DNA from: CAYXUW01 sp964468375
GTDB lineage: Bacteria > Planctomycetota > Phycisphaerae > Sedimentisphaerales > Anaerobacaceae
Assembly (NCBI GenBank): GCA_964468375.1
Contig: CAYXUW010000023.1
Location: 1-21,535 of the forward strand
Length of the DNA: 21,535 nt
Direction of reading: 5' to 3'
A model generated the notes under the pieces. That model ran no database searches, was not told the origin of the DNA, and saw only the letters and a program-made list of their open reading frames with translations. The position numbers were made by a program, and so were the translations under genes. Below, in pieces: positions 8,111 through 15,373 of the stretch. How positions within the stretch are numbered: position 1 is the first letter of the stretch; each line of letters opens with the position of its first letter.

Positions 8111-9415
8111 ATGAGGCGAGGAACAAATCTTTATGTTTTTGTAATTATTGTATATTTGCTGACATGGGTCGGCGCAGCTACAGGAAGCTTGCCGGAACAG
8201 ACCAAATTATTAGCATCGGATGGAAATGATAATGACTATTTTGGCCGGTCTGTGTCAATGAGCGGCGAATATGCCATCATCGGAGCGAACGGCGATGATG
8301 ATAATGGAATCAACTCCGGCTCGGCGTATATGTTCAAGCGTGATGGAGAGAGCTGGAGCGAGCAGGCCAAATTAGTTGCCTCAGACGGCGATGTCAATGA
8401 TTGGTTTGGTGAATCTGTATCTATCAGCGGTGATTATGCAATCGTTGGGGCGGTTGGCGATGACGACAATGGAAGCTTATCCGGTTCGGCGTATATATTC
8501 AAGCGTGACGGAGAGAGCTGGAGCGAGCAGGCCAAATTAGTTGCCTCAGACGGCAATACCGGAGATGTTTTTGGCGGTTCTGTTTGTATCAGCGGTGATT
8601 ATGCCATTGTCGGGGCGATAGGGACTCCTACAGTTCCCTTTGGAGGAAGTTTAGGCTCGGCGTATATATTCAAGCGTAACGGAGAGAGCTGGAGCGAACA
8701 AACCAAACTGACTGCTTCTGATGGAAATGATAAGGATCATTTTGGCCGGTCCGTGTCAATAAGCGGCGAATATGCTATCGTTGGCGACGACGGCGATGAC
8801 TATGGTGGCGGACAACTCGGTTCGGCGTATATATACAAGCGTGACGGAGAAAGCTGGAGCGAGCAGGCCAAACTAACTGCCTCTGATGGCACTGCTTCAG
8901 ATAACTTTGGCCGGTCTGTTTCCATCAGTGGCGATTATGTCATCGTCGGGGCGAACTACGATGACGACAATGGAGAGTATTCCGGTTCGGCGTATATATT
9001 CAGGCGTGATGGGACAATCTGGAGTGAGCAGGCGAAACTGCTTGCTTCGGATGGTACTGCTGATAATCTATTTGGCGACGCTGTATCTATCAGTGGTGAT
9101 TATGCCATCATAGGAGGATGGCGCGCTAATTCTGCTGCCGGCTCAGCGTATATATTCAGGCGTAACGGTGAAAGCTGGAGCGAGCAAACGAAACTGATTG
9201 CCTCGGACGGTACTTACATCTTTGGATTCTCTGTTTCCATCGGCGGTGATTATGCAATCGTCGGGGCGATTGGCGATGACGACAATGGAGAGGACTCCGG
9301 CTCGGTGTATGTGTTCGGCAGGTGTCCAGTTTCAGATTTAGATGGGGATTGTTTTGTTGATTTTAAGGACTTCGCTGTATTAGCAGGCGAGTGGTTGCAA
9401 GGCAATGAATGGTGA
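8111..9415 (+). CDS. Secreted FG-GAP beta-propeller protein with dockerin-like tail
   Basis: A 434-aa protein. Residues 1-25 form a signal peptide. Seven repeats of about 55 residues follow, each of the form EQ(T/A)KL-ASDG--FG-SVSISGDYAIVGA-DDDNG---SGSAYIFKRDGESWS. Seven FG-GAP repeats are the number needed for a closed propeller. The last ~25 residues read SDLDGDCFVDFKDFAVLAGEW, a single Asp-rich dockerin-like loop common at C-termini of secreted Phycisphaerae proteins. FG-GAP propellers typically bind ligands or surfaces; no enzymatic motif is visible. Shine-Dalgarno GAGGAG at 8097-8102 is eight bases before the start. Repeats are also similar at DNA level, suggesting recent duplication or gene conversion. 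It is monocistronic, driven by the strong promoter at 8008. Confidence 0.85.
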   Translation: MRRGTNLYVFVIIVYLLTWVGAATGSLPEQTKLLASDGNDNDYFGRSVSMSGEYAIIGANGDDDNGINSGSAYMFKRDGESWSEQAKLVASDGDVNDWFGESVSISGDYAIVGAVGDDDNGSLSGSAYIFKRDGESWSEQAKLVASDGNTGDVFGGSVCISGDYAIVGAIGTPTVPFGGSLGSAYIFKRNGESWSEQTKLTASDGNDKDHFGRSVSISGEYAIVGDDGDDYGGGQLGSAYIYKRDGESWSEQAKLTASDGTASDNFGRSVSISGDYVIVGANYDDDNGEYSGSAYIFRRDGTIWSEQAKLLASDGTADNLFGDAVSISGDYAIIGGWRANSAAGSAYIFRRNGESWSEQTKLIASDGTYIFGFSVSIGGDYAIVGAIGDDDNGEDSGSVYVFGRCPVSDLDGDCFVDFKDFAVLAGEWLQGNEW

Positions 9416-9419
9416 AATG

Positions 9420-9438
9420 GCGCCGCGGGGGCTTTTTA
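9420..9438 (+). terminator. Possible terminator after the FG-GAP gene
   Basis: A short GC-rich hairpin (GCGCC, loop GCGG, GGGGC, with one G-G mismatch) runs into five T's just after the stop. A similar sequence occurs at 12731-12751. The stem is weak, so this is tentative. Confidence 0.35.
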
Positions 9439-9459
9439 AAAAGGGTTGTGGAGAGTGTG

Positions 9460-9480
9460 ATACCTAGGTTACCTAGGTAT
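9460..9480. promoter_or_regulatory. 21-bp perfect palindrome, operator-like
   Basis: ATACCTAGGT (9460-9469), a single central T, then the exact reverse complement ACCTAGGTAT (9471-9480). Each arm also contains the 8-bp palindrome ACCTAGGT, so the site is two small palindromes nine bases apart inside a larger one. There is no T-run, which argues against a terminator. A dimeric or tetrameric DNA-binding protein site is the simplest reading; no matching regulator is identified. Confidence 0.55.
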
Positions 9481-9525
9481 TCCATTTTAGAGTCTATGAA
9501 ATATTAGGTCGGTTTTTTACCCAAG

Positions 9526-9700
9526 TGCTTGTGGAGCCGGATGCCCGCGAGTCGGAAGCGAACAGTAAGTATGCGCAAGCATACGAATAAAACGGCATCC
9601 GAGCAGGAGGCGGCACAAGCAGGATTTTTAGGTTGTGGGGGATTGGGAAATGGGGTAAAATTAGAGGGAGTAGCTTTGAGGAAAAGGCATCGCGGGGCGC
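9526..9700 (+). repeat. Composite repeat, copy A (hairpin element plus promoter)
   Basis: The left copy of an element found again at 12626-12825. Its hairpin part is TGCTTGTG (9526-9533) pairing with CACAAGCA (9614-9621), then CGGATGCC (9538-9545) pairing with GGCATCCG (9594-9601), then GTATGC-GCAA-GCATAC (9569-9584) with a GNRA-type loop. Blocks shared with copy B include GATGCCCGCGAGTCGGAA, CGAACAG and CCGAGCAGGAGGCGG. After the hairpin come a T-run and a promoter in both copies, then similar GAGGGA, GAGGAA and TCGCGG tracts to about 9700. Together with the palindrome and the promoter at 9747 it fills the otherwise gene-free stretch 9416-9858. Confidence 0.7.
9633..9661 (+). promoter_or_regulatory. 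Promoter inside repeat copy A
   Basis: TTGTGG at 9633-9638 and TAAAAT at 9656-9661 have a 17-base spacer. Copy B keeps the same arrangement (TTGCGG, 17 bases, TAAAAT), and the flanking GGGG and TAGAGGGA are conserved. It reads rightward toward the SIR2-like gene. Confidence 0.5.
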
Positions 9701-9746
9701 ATCACTAGAACATATTTTCGAGACTTTAGGATGGTCGTAGTTTTCA

Positions 9747-9774
9747 TTGAAATTTTGGGCTAGAGTGATATAAT
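9747..9774 (+). promoter_or_regulatory. Promoter of the SIR2-like gene
   Basis: TTGAAA at 9747-9752 and a perfect TATAAT at 9769-9774 with a 16-base spacer. The predicted leader is about 78 bases to the ATG at 9859. This is stronger than the repeat-borne promoter at 9633 and is absent from copy B. Confidence 0.65.
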
Positions 9775-9858
9775 CACAAATCACATTCGCTGGGAAAACA
9801 ACAGGGAGGAAAATAAATCGATTGGTTATACATACGCAGAGTATAGAGGAGAAATTCT

Positions 9859-11178
9859 ATGCGTGAAATGATACTGCTTGGTGCGGGAGCTTCTGTTGAG
9901 GCTGGTGTACCAACAACATATGAGATGACGAGGAAAATTCTCGATACTATTGAAGGAGCACGTAGAGAATCAAAACACACAAATTTACTAAAGTTTGTCA
10001 TCGGGGGATTGATTTTCAAACAAACCTGTGAAGGCAAAAATCCATTTACCGGAATAAATGTTGAAGACGTTTTTAATGCTATGGAATTATTATCTAATAG
10101 AAATCTGCTTGAAGCATCTGCATTTATTGGTTCATGGCATCCTCTTATAGAAGAATTTGACAGCATAGTTCAAGAGCCAAATAGATATGATGTAACAGCT
10201 TTAGAAAGAGCTCTAAGAAAATCTGTTTTAGATTCACTTAATCGCTCTGCTGGCAAAACTTTGAATTCTATTAAAATTCGAGATATTGATAACAGCATAC
10301 AAAAGTCGCTCAAAAACTTACATTCCTTCCGTTCACCTGGAAGGTTAATATGCGATTGTATTACCGATACGTTCAAAAAGGCATCTGCGGAATTTCCATT
10401 TGTGAATTATTCCTTTAGAGAAAAATTCTCTAGGGCTACTGTACGAAAGATGTTACCGGGCAGAGGTGATATATTCTATGATACTCAGGAGTTGATGATT
10501 AGAAAACTTGTTGATTTGGTATTGGTAAAGGATGAAAGTAAAGTAGCTTATTTAAAGCCGTTAATATACTCTGTTGCTCATTCTCAACAAAATATGTCTA
10601 TCGCTACATTGAACTACGATAATACGATAGAGTTGGCAGCTAAGAGTAGTAATGTGTCTGTAGATACCGGAATACAAAGCTGGATTAAAAAAGGTGATTT
10701 GAATCCTATTGGTGATGTAATTCTGTATAAGATACATGGATCCATAAATTGGGAATTGACCGAAAATCAAAAGAGTGAGGATTCTCCTCTACCTCACGAT
10801 AGTTTAATTGTGAAATCAGATATAGTTGAGGGAAAAGATTTTAAGCCTGCGATAATTTTCGGGGGAAAGAACAAACTTACTGCGAAAGGTCCGTTCTTGG
10901 AGATATTAAGAAAGTTTCAGGAGAATTTAAACAAAGCCGAAATATTAACTGTAATTGGCCATTCATTTCAAGATCAACATGTAAACGAAATAATAACAAA
11001 ATGGCTTAATGATGATTCCTTTAGGAAAATAAGAATTGTAAATGGCCCAAACTTTCTACCAAGGAAAATATCTTTTACACTTGGATTGATAATGCACATT
11101 GACAAAAGAGTGAATATAATTCAAAAGAAAGCATCAGAAGCAATCGAAATGCTTTACGATAACAACCAATTTTTATAG
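9859..11178 (+). CDS. SIR2-like NAD-binding domain protein
   Basis: A 439-aa protein with the SIR2-like hallmarks: LLGAGASVEAGVPTTYEM at the N-terminus (Gly8-Ala-Gly-Ala-Ser12, NAD-binding loop), ATLNYDN (Asn252, Asp254), KIHGSINW (His293, position of the catalytic histidine) and VIGHSFQDQHVNEII (365-379). Residues ~30-240 are a helical insertion seen in the bacterial SIR2-like group, not in classical deacetylase sirtuins. No zinc-finger cysteine tetrad is visible. Many such proteins in defence systems (for example ThsA-type and DSR-type) degrade NAD after phage sensing; that activity is inferred here. GAGGAG at 9846-9851 supports the start. The gene is AT-rich (32% GC over 10561-10620), unlike most of the window. 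A HEPN-like gene follows after 174 bases. Confidence 0.85.
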   Translation: MREMILLGAGASVEAGVPTTYEMTRKILDTIEGARRESKHTNLLKFVIGGLIFKQTCEGKNPFTGINVEDVFNAMELLSNRNLLEASAFIGSWHPLIEEFDSIVQEPNRYDVTALERALRKSVLDSLNRSAGKTLNSIKIRDIDNSIQKSLKNLHSFRSPGRLICDCITDTFKKASAEFPFVNYSFREKFSRATVRKMLPGRGDIFYDTQELMIRKLVDLVLVKDESKVAYLKPLIYSVAHSQQNMSIATLNYDNTIELAAKSSNVSVDTGIQSWIKKGDLNPIGDVILYKIHGSINWELTENQKSEDSPLPHDSLIVKSDIVEGKDFKPAIIFGGKNKLTAKGPFLEILRKFQENLNKAEILTVIGHSFQDQHVNEIITKWLNDDSFRKIRIVNGPNFLPRKISFTLGLIMHIDKRVNIIQKKASEAIEMLYDNNQFL

Positions 11179-11352
11179 CCAGTACTTAATCTGGCAGATA
11201 AGATTTGACCCTATTTCTAATCTTGTATGGTAATCATCTCAAAGTTTGGGTAGAATTGTAAGACAAGAAAGACGCGGAATTATGAAAGGATGAAGAATAG
11301 TAACTGTGATTAGTTTTTTAAAGATGTTCGAGAAATCTCGCCGGATGGAGCA

Positions 11353-12033
11353 ATGAAAACAGATAATAATTACGTGCCAAAAAAAATAAGAAAAATAAAA
11401 CTCCATGGTTACAGTACTATACGCCTGAAAGTTGACAAGAATAATTACTTGCGATGTATAGGAGAACTTGATAAGGATCTCGAAACCCTATCTAAGGAGC
11501 TCGTAACTCTACAAAAAAATGGGGCTGAGATATTATATGCAACTATTAACATAGAAAACATACTTGAGAATCTATTGACAGTATATTTATTCGGTACACG
11601 AAAAATTCACAATGAACGAAGGTGTTTTTTTGAAAATGAGTTGTTGCAGTCCTCTTATTTGAGTTTTGCCGCAAAGAAGGCAATCGGACAAAAGATAATT
11701 CATAGACTCAATCTACTTAAAGGAAGTCAAAAAAATATATTAGAAAGCAATCTCAAGAAAATTATGGATTGGCGAAACGCCTTCGCTCATGGGAAGCTTG
11801 TAAATGATGTTCATGAAGGGTGCTTTATCCAATATTTCTCAGGATTTTCAAAAGAGCTTAAATTAGATGACGAGTTCTGGGTTAGTGTTGAAAGATGTTT
11901 TTCAGATACAGAAGAACTTCTTACCGAAATTGTGAGAAAATTGGATAGTCATACCTCCTCAAAAAACAATAATCTCAAAAACCGTAGGAGGAGCATAAAG
12001 GCAAGAATTGTAGGAAAAGATGTTCATAAATAA
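11353..12033 (+). CDS. HEPN-like domain protein, putative RNase
   Basis: A 226-aa, mostly helical cytoplasmic protein. Residues 141-146 read RNAFAH, a clean match to the HEPN R-x4-6-H motif with the usual Asn after Arg. It sits in the context KKIMDWRNAFAHGKL, and an upstream helix (INIENILENLLTVYLFG) fits the HEPN four-helix bundle. Many HEPN proteins are metal-independent RNases acting in toxin-antitoxin or anti-phage systems, while others (DUF4145/MtlR-like) may not cleave. The C-terminus is basic (NRRRSIKARIVGK). GC is 32% over 11521-11580, like the SIR2-like gene. A small inverted repeat (CGAG-AAAT-CTCG, 11329-11340) sits just before a poorly spaced GGAG (two bases from the ATG), so translation may be weak or controlled. 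The gene ends 20 bases before the HNH gene. Confidence 0.7.
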   Translation: MKTDNNYVPKKIRKIKLHGYSTIRLKVDKNNYLRCIGELDKDLETLSKELVTLQKNGAEILYATINIENILENLLTVYLFGTRKIHNERRCFFENELLQSSYLSFAAKKAIGQKIIHRLNLLKGSQKNILESNLKKIMDWRNAFAHGKLVNDVHEGCFIQYFSGFSKELKLDDEFWVSVERCFSDTEELLTEIVRKLDSHTSSKNNNLKNRRRSIKARIVGKDVHK

Positions 12034-12053
12034 CTCGGAAGAGGTTCATAACA

Positions 12054-12617
12054 GTGCCCGATAGAGACGTTAAGACAATTCGTGATTTGATTTGGTATCA
12101 ATATGCGAAGATAATTGCGCGGCGGGCGTTCGGGGCGGAGGACGGGAAAGAGGCGAAGAAATATAATTACGGATTTGTGAAAAATACGTTTCGGGACTTG
12201 AAAAGTGGGGCCAAGTCGTGGTCGGAGATAACGCGGGAGGACAGGCAATTCGTCGAGGCGGAGAAGCGGTGCGTATATTGCGGGGCGGAAAATGATTTGC
12301 ACTGGGAACATATCGTGCCGAGGTCGCTGAAAGTTAAGCCGGAATGCGAGACGTGCGAAACCATACAGGGGATACATAATCAGATATGGGCGTGCGGGAG
12401 GTGCAACTCGATGAAGTCGGCAAAAGGGCTGTATCAATTCTTCAAAGGCAAATTTCCAGCGGAACGGAAATATTATGACCTGATACCGCCGTTATTGGAG
12501 AAGAAGTATCTTAAGACGATATATAACTGTCATTTGTGTGCGGGGACGCTGGACGGCGGGGATATAGACGGCGATTGGGAACTGACAGTATTAGATATCG
12601 ACCATATTATTGTATAG
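12054..12617 (+). CDS. HNH endonuclease family protein
   Basis: A 187-aa protein. The HNH core runs from Cys73-x2-Cys76 (CVYCG), through LHWEHIVPRSL (His83, His86), GIHNQIWACGRCNSMKSAKG (Asn109, Cys114, Cys117, Asn118, Lys121). The four cysteines fit the structural zinc site of HNH_5-like endonucleases. The N-terminal 65 residues are helical and basic. A second CHLC at 159-162 is extra. It probably nicks or cuts DNA; target unknown. The start is GTG at 12054, with GGAAGAGG at 12037-12044 nine bases upstream. It lies 20 bases after the HEPN-like gene, so it may be co-transcribed, but its base composition is very different (55% GC over 12241-12300). It may therefore have a different origin from the two genes before it. 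Repeat copy B begins nine bases after its stop. Confidence 0.85.
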   Translation: MPDRDVKTIRDLIWYQYAKIIARRAFGAEDGKEAKKYNYGFVKNTFRDLKSGAKSWSEITREDRQFVEAEKRCVYCGAENDLHWEHIVPRSLKVKPECETCETIQGIHNQIWACGRCNSMKSAKGLYQFFKGKFPAERKYYDLIPPLLEKKYLKTIYNCHLCAGTLDGGDIDGDWELTVLDIDHIIV

Positions 12618-12730
12618 ACAGTTTTTGCTTGTTCTGACGGATGCCCGCGAGTCGGAAACGAACAGCAGTTCACCGGAGGCGGACAATAAAGCACTGTCCG
12701 AGCAGGAGGCGGAACAAGCTAATCCACTCA

Positions 12731-12751
12731 GTCGCCGCGAGGGGCTTTTTT
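12731..12751 (+). terminator. Possible terminator at the end of the island
   Basis: CGCC, loop GCGA, GGGG with one G-G mismatch, then C and six T's. It resembles the sequence at 9420-9438 and would stop transcripts from the SIR2/HEPN/HNH genes before the next promoter. The stem is weak. Confidence 0.35.
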
Positions 12752-12758
12752 AAAAGGG

Positions 12759-12787
12759 TTGCGGGTAGCTGTGAAACGGGGTAAAAT
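12759..12787 (+). promoter_or_regulatory. Promoter inside repeat copy B, driving the lipoprotein gene
   Basis: TTGCGG at 12759-12764 and TAAAAT at 12782-12787, spacer 17 bases. It is conserved with copy A. The predicted transcript starts near 12794, about 55 bases before the lipoprotein start at 12849. Confidence 0.55.
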
Positions 12788-12848
12788 TAGAGGGACATCT
12801 TCCGAGAGGAATTGTCGCGGAGTTGTCTGGATGAAGGGACGCGTAGAT

Positions 12849-13322
12849 ATGTCGGCGGAGTGCAAAAAGAAAATACCTGTTCGAACAGCTCTTGCAGCTG
12901 CTATTTTGATTCCGGTGATAATTTCGTCGGGATGCAGCGGGCCGGATTACGAGAAGAAATACAAGATGCTTGTTAATGCCCTGGTTATGCACGAGTGGGA
13001 CATTAGCAGTGTAACTGACGGGAAACTCAGGGTCTGGCTGCTTAAGGACGGCAAGAAAGAGCTGCTATACGGGACGACGATTAAGAGGGAAAAAGACGGA
13101 GTTCTTTATATGTGGCTAAGTTCGGATAACAAGGAATTAAAAATTGCTCATATTTCAGACCACCGTAATTCGTTCGCAACACATCCCAATCCTTTTGGAA
13201 ATCCTTTCCGCGCCCATAAGGTCGGGTCGTGGAGTGAGAAAGGTAATATTATTGCAACGGACTACGACGTTAAAAGAAATTTAAGAATTTTATGCGTTTT
13301 GAAAGATTATAATGCAAAATGA
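12849..13322 (+). CDS. Small lipoprotein, function unknown
   Basis: A 157-aa protein with a basic N-terminus (KKK at 6-8), a hydrophobic stretch (ALAAAILIPVIIS) and SSGC ending at Cys29, a probable lipidation site. The mature part has repeated short strands (GKLRVWLLKDGKKELLYGTT; GVLYMWLSSDNKELKIAHIS), suggesting a small beta domain. I do not recognise the family. The frame is open back to 12759, but that overlaps the promoter. AAGGGA at 12834-12839 is nine bases before the ATG at 12849, which also gives the best signal peptide; ATG at 12831 is a less likely alternative. A TATAAT-like sequence (13308-13313) inside its 3' end may serve the next gene, but no -35 box is clear. Confidence 0.7.
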   Translation: MSAECKKKIPVRTALAAAILIPVIISSGCSGPDYEKKYKMLVNALVMHEWDISSVTDGKLRVWLLKDGKKELLYGTTIKREKDGVLYMWLSSDNKELKIAHISDHRNSFATHPNPFGNPFRAHKVGSWSEKGNIIATDYDVKRNLRILCVLKDYNAK

Positions 13323-13386
13323 TAATCAGTCCTTGGCTCTGAAGGGATAGCCAGCGACGTATGCAACTTTGTATGCGGGCAGGAAG

Positions 13387-15318
13387 ATGAAGGGCTTAAC
13401 ATATAATATTCTAATGCCGTTTATTATATCGGGTCTTTTGACAACCTGCGCGCAGGCCAATCGCCCATCAAGTATCGAAATAAGCACAAACCGGGATTTT
13501 ATCAGGGTTGGCGAGCCGCTGATAATTAAAATGACATATAAATGGGAAGAGCCGATTATTTTGCCCGAAACGAATGAGGCCTCAGAGCGCTGTCCTCATT
13601 CTGCACATCTGATAGTGAAAAAGGGCGAAGAGGAAAAATCGATGCGGCTTAAGCCTTTTGTCGAGCCTTACATGCTTGAATTACAGGGAACTGAAGGCAT
13701 AGAATACAGCGCTCATTTTGTGTTTTTCTATGACTTTTACAACGGGGGGCTTATATTCAGCGAGCCGGGAACTTATACAATCCAGATGGAAGGTTACACG
13801 CAGGTTTCCAATTCTCTGGATGTAATAGTGAAAGCTGCCACCGAGCCGGAGCAGAAGGTACTTTCTTTTCTCTCGCCGGACCCCTGCGATCCGATTGATT
13901 ACTGCTTACTAAGAGGCGAGGGCTTTGATGAATTAAAGGAAGAAATGCCCGAAGAGTTTGCTGAAAGAATTTCGCGTCTTAGAAACCTTGCTGACCAATG
14001 CGGAGAAACACTTTTGGGCAAGTGGGCTTCGGGGAGGTTCGGCATAGAAGAATACAATGAAATAAAGAAGAAGCATAACCGTTTAGGTGAAAAATTTTTG
14101 GATATGTATCGCAGCGGGGTGATTGAAGAGCCGCTTGTAGAGCGGAGTTATAATCATCTTCTTAAGGCGCTGGAACTGCCCGATGAATTTACGATTCGCG
14201 AGGAGGTTCTTTATAACCTTGTCGGCGTTGAGTTTATCAAGGGAGATGAACATAAGATGCGGATATGGGAACATGAATTAAGCCAGAAGTATCCAAAAGG
14301 ACGTTTCAGCAGACAGCTTGTTGCCAAATTGAAGGGAGAGATAGAATATTTAGAAGACCGTGTGAGTCAATTTTCACGGGATGAGTACTGGAAGTATATA
14401 AAGCAATTATTAAAAGAAAATACACCCATAGCAGAAGCGGATTTCAAAGGATATATGGAATATTTAAGCGCTGACCAGCTATTAATCGCCGCCAGGCAGT
14501 GCTCTAAAGATATCGAGCAGAATAAGCCGGAACATTGGGAAGAAGCGAGCATGGCTCTTGGGTTTTTCTATGAGTACTACCCAAGGAAAACGAATAACCT
14601 AAGAAGCGTTAAGCCCCTGCTTGATGATTTACGGAACAAGCAGCAGAACGTGTGCTGGCGTTATTGCATAATGCATCTCCTGGACGCATGGGATGAAGAA
14701 CTCGGCATGCTGCAAAGTTTACATTCTGCGAATGTTATGAAAGCAATACTTAAAGATGCCTCTGAGCCGAGTATTCTAAGAGTGAAAGCGGCAATAGAAT
14801 CCGGCGAGCTTTACAGGAAAGTTCACAACAACAATCTCAGGCAGGACCCTAAAGTTAAGCGTCTTATTGAGAACGGAGGGAAATATAACGATGTGCTTAG
14901 AGATGCCAAAAGCGGCAAGGTGAAATTGGCCGGCAGAACTATAGAGGCGAATGAGAAAATCGAGGCATCTTTCGCCGAATTGATACAGCCGCAAATAGAG
15001 ATGTTTTCCGAGCCGAACATTCCAGTTGATACCAGGCTTAATCTTATTGGAAGTTTGGTCAAACTTCGCGAATATGACAGTTCCGGCCGAATAAAACAGG
15101 CGATGAGCGAAGCTCTTCGGAATTATAAAGATTATGAAGAAAGACTCTGGTTTTATCTGGCGAGGATAAACGTGGTTTACTTTGACAATGAAGAAGAGGC
15201 GAGGTCAATTTTGCAGCAGATGATAGACGAGGTTAAAAGCGAACATGAGCGAGAGGTTAATTTAATTCGGTTTAAAAAGAAACTGGATAAAGGTGAAGTG
15301 AGGAGAGAAGACCCTTAG
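13387..15318 (+). CDS. Large secreted protein with Ig-like N-terminus and helical repeats
   Basis: A 643-aa exported protein. MKGLTYNILMPFIISGLLTT followed by CAQA is a signal peptide, probably cut after AQA. Residues ~30-150 look like a beta-sandwich (FIRVGEPLIIKMTYKW; FSEPGTYTIQMEGYTQV), a pattern common to Ig-like domains in planctomycete secreted proteins. From about 160 to the end it is helical and Glu/Lys-rich, with TPR-like pairs (for example EVLYNLVGVEFIKGDEHKM), so a scaffold or binding role is plausible. No catalytic motif is visible. The frame extends to a TTG at 13369, but the ATG at 13387 begins the signal peptide; AGGA at 13381-13384 is too close to be a normal ribosome site, so the start is uncertain by six codons. 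It converges on the zinc-ribbon gene. Confidence 0.7.
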   Translation: MKGLTYNILMPFIISGLLTTCAQANRPSSIEISTNRDFIRVGEPLIIKMTYKWEEPIILPETNEASERCPHSAHLIVKKGEEEKSMRLKPFVEPYMLELQGTEGIEYSAHFVFFYDFYNGGLIFSEPGTYTIQMEGYTQVSNSLDVIVKAATEPEQKVLSFLSPDPCDPIDYCLLRGEGFDELKEEMPEEFAERISRLRNLADQCGETLLGKWASGRFGIEEYNEIKKKHNRLGEKFLDMYRSGVIEEPLVERSYNHLLKALELPDEFTIREEVLYNLVGVEFIKGDEHKMRIWEHELSQKYPKGRFSRQLVAKLKGEIEYLEDRVSQFSRDEYWKYIKQLLKENTPIAEADFKGYMEYLSADQLLIAARQCSKDIEQNKPEHWEEASMALGFFYEYYPRKTNNLRSVKPLLDDLRNKQQNVCWRYCIMHLLDAWDEELGMLQSLHSANVMKAILKDASEPSILRVKAAIESGELYRKVHNNNLRQDPKVKRLIENGGKYNDVLRDAKSGKVKLAGRTIEANEKIEASFAELIQPQIEMFSEPNIPVDTRLNLIGSLVKLREYDSSGRIKQAMSEALRNYKDYEERLWFYLARINVVYFDNEEEARSILQQMIDEVKSEHEREVNLIRFKKKLDKGEVRREDP

Positions 15319-15373
15319 TATCCAGCTGGTGATGCCTTATAGCGCAGGGAAGCCGGGAAAGAGGAGAGTAGAG

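Larger units (their letters stand above)
12626..12825 (+). repeat. Composite repeat, copy B (hairpin element plus promoter)
   Basis: The right copy of the element at 9526-9700. The outer stem is GCTTGTTC (12627-12634) with GAACAAGC (12712-12719). Relative to copy A, one pair changed from G-C to T-A with pairing kept. The inner stem is weaker (CGGATG with TGTCCG, two wobbles), and GGACA (12681-12685) can compete for TGTCC. The GATGCCCGCGAGTCGGAA and CCGAGCAGGAGGCGG blocks are present. A T-run, a promoter and GAGGGA/TCGCGG tracts follow as in copy A. About 35 extra bases, including a terminator-like hairpin, separate hairpin and promoter here. Confidence 0.7.

Noticed and set aside
9526..9621. 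Integron attC site
   Set aside because: No core or inverse-core attC boxes and no integrase; genes between the copies do not form cassette-like units.
9494..9784. 96-codon minus-strand frame over repeat copy A
   Set aside because: It reads through the hairpin element and has no ribosome site; no equivalent frame is kept in copy B.
12626..12720. OMEGA/HEARO-type guide RNA next to the HNH gene
   Set aside because: The HNH protein is 187 aa with no RuvC or IscB-like parts, and the second repeat copy is not beside an HNH gene.
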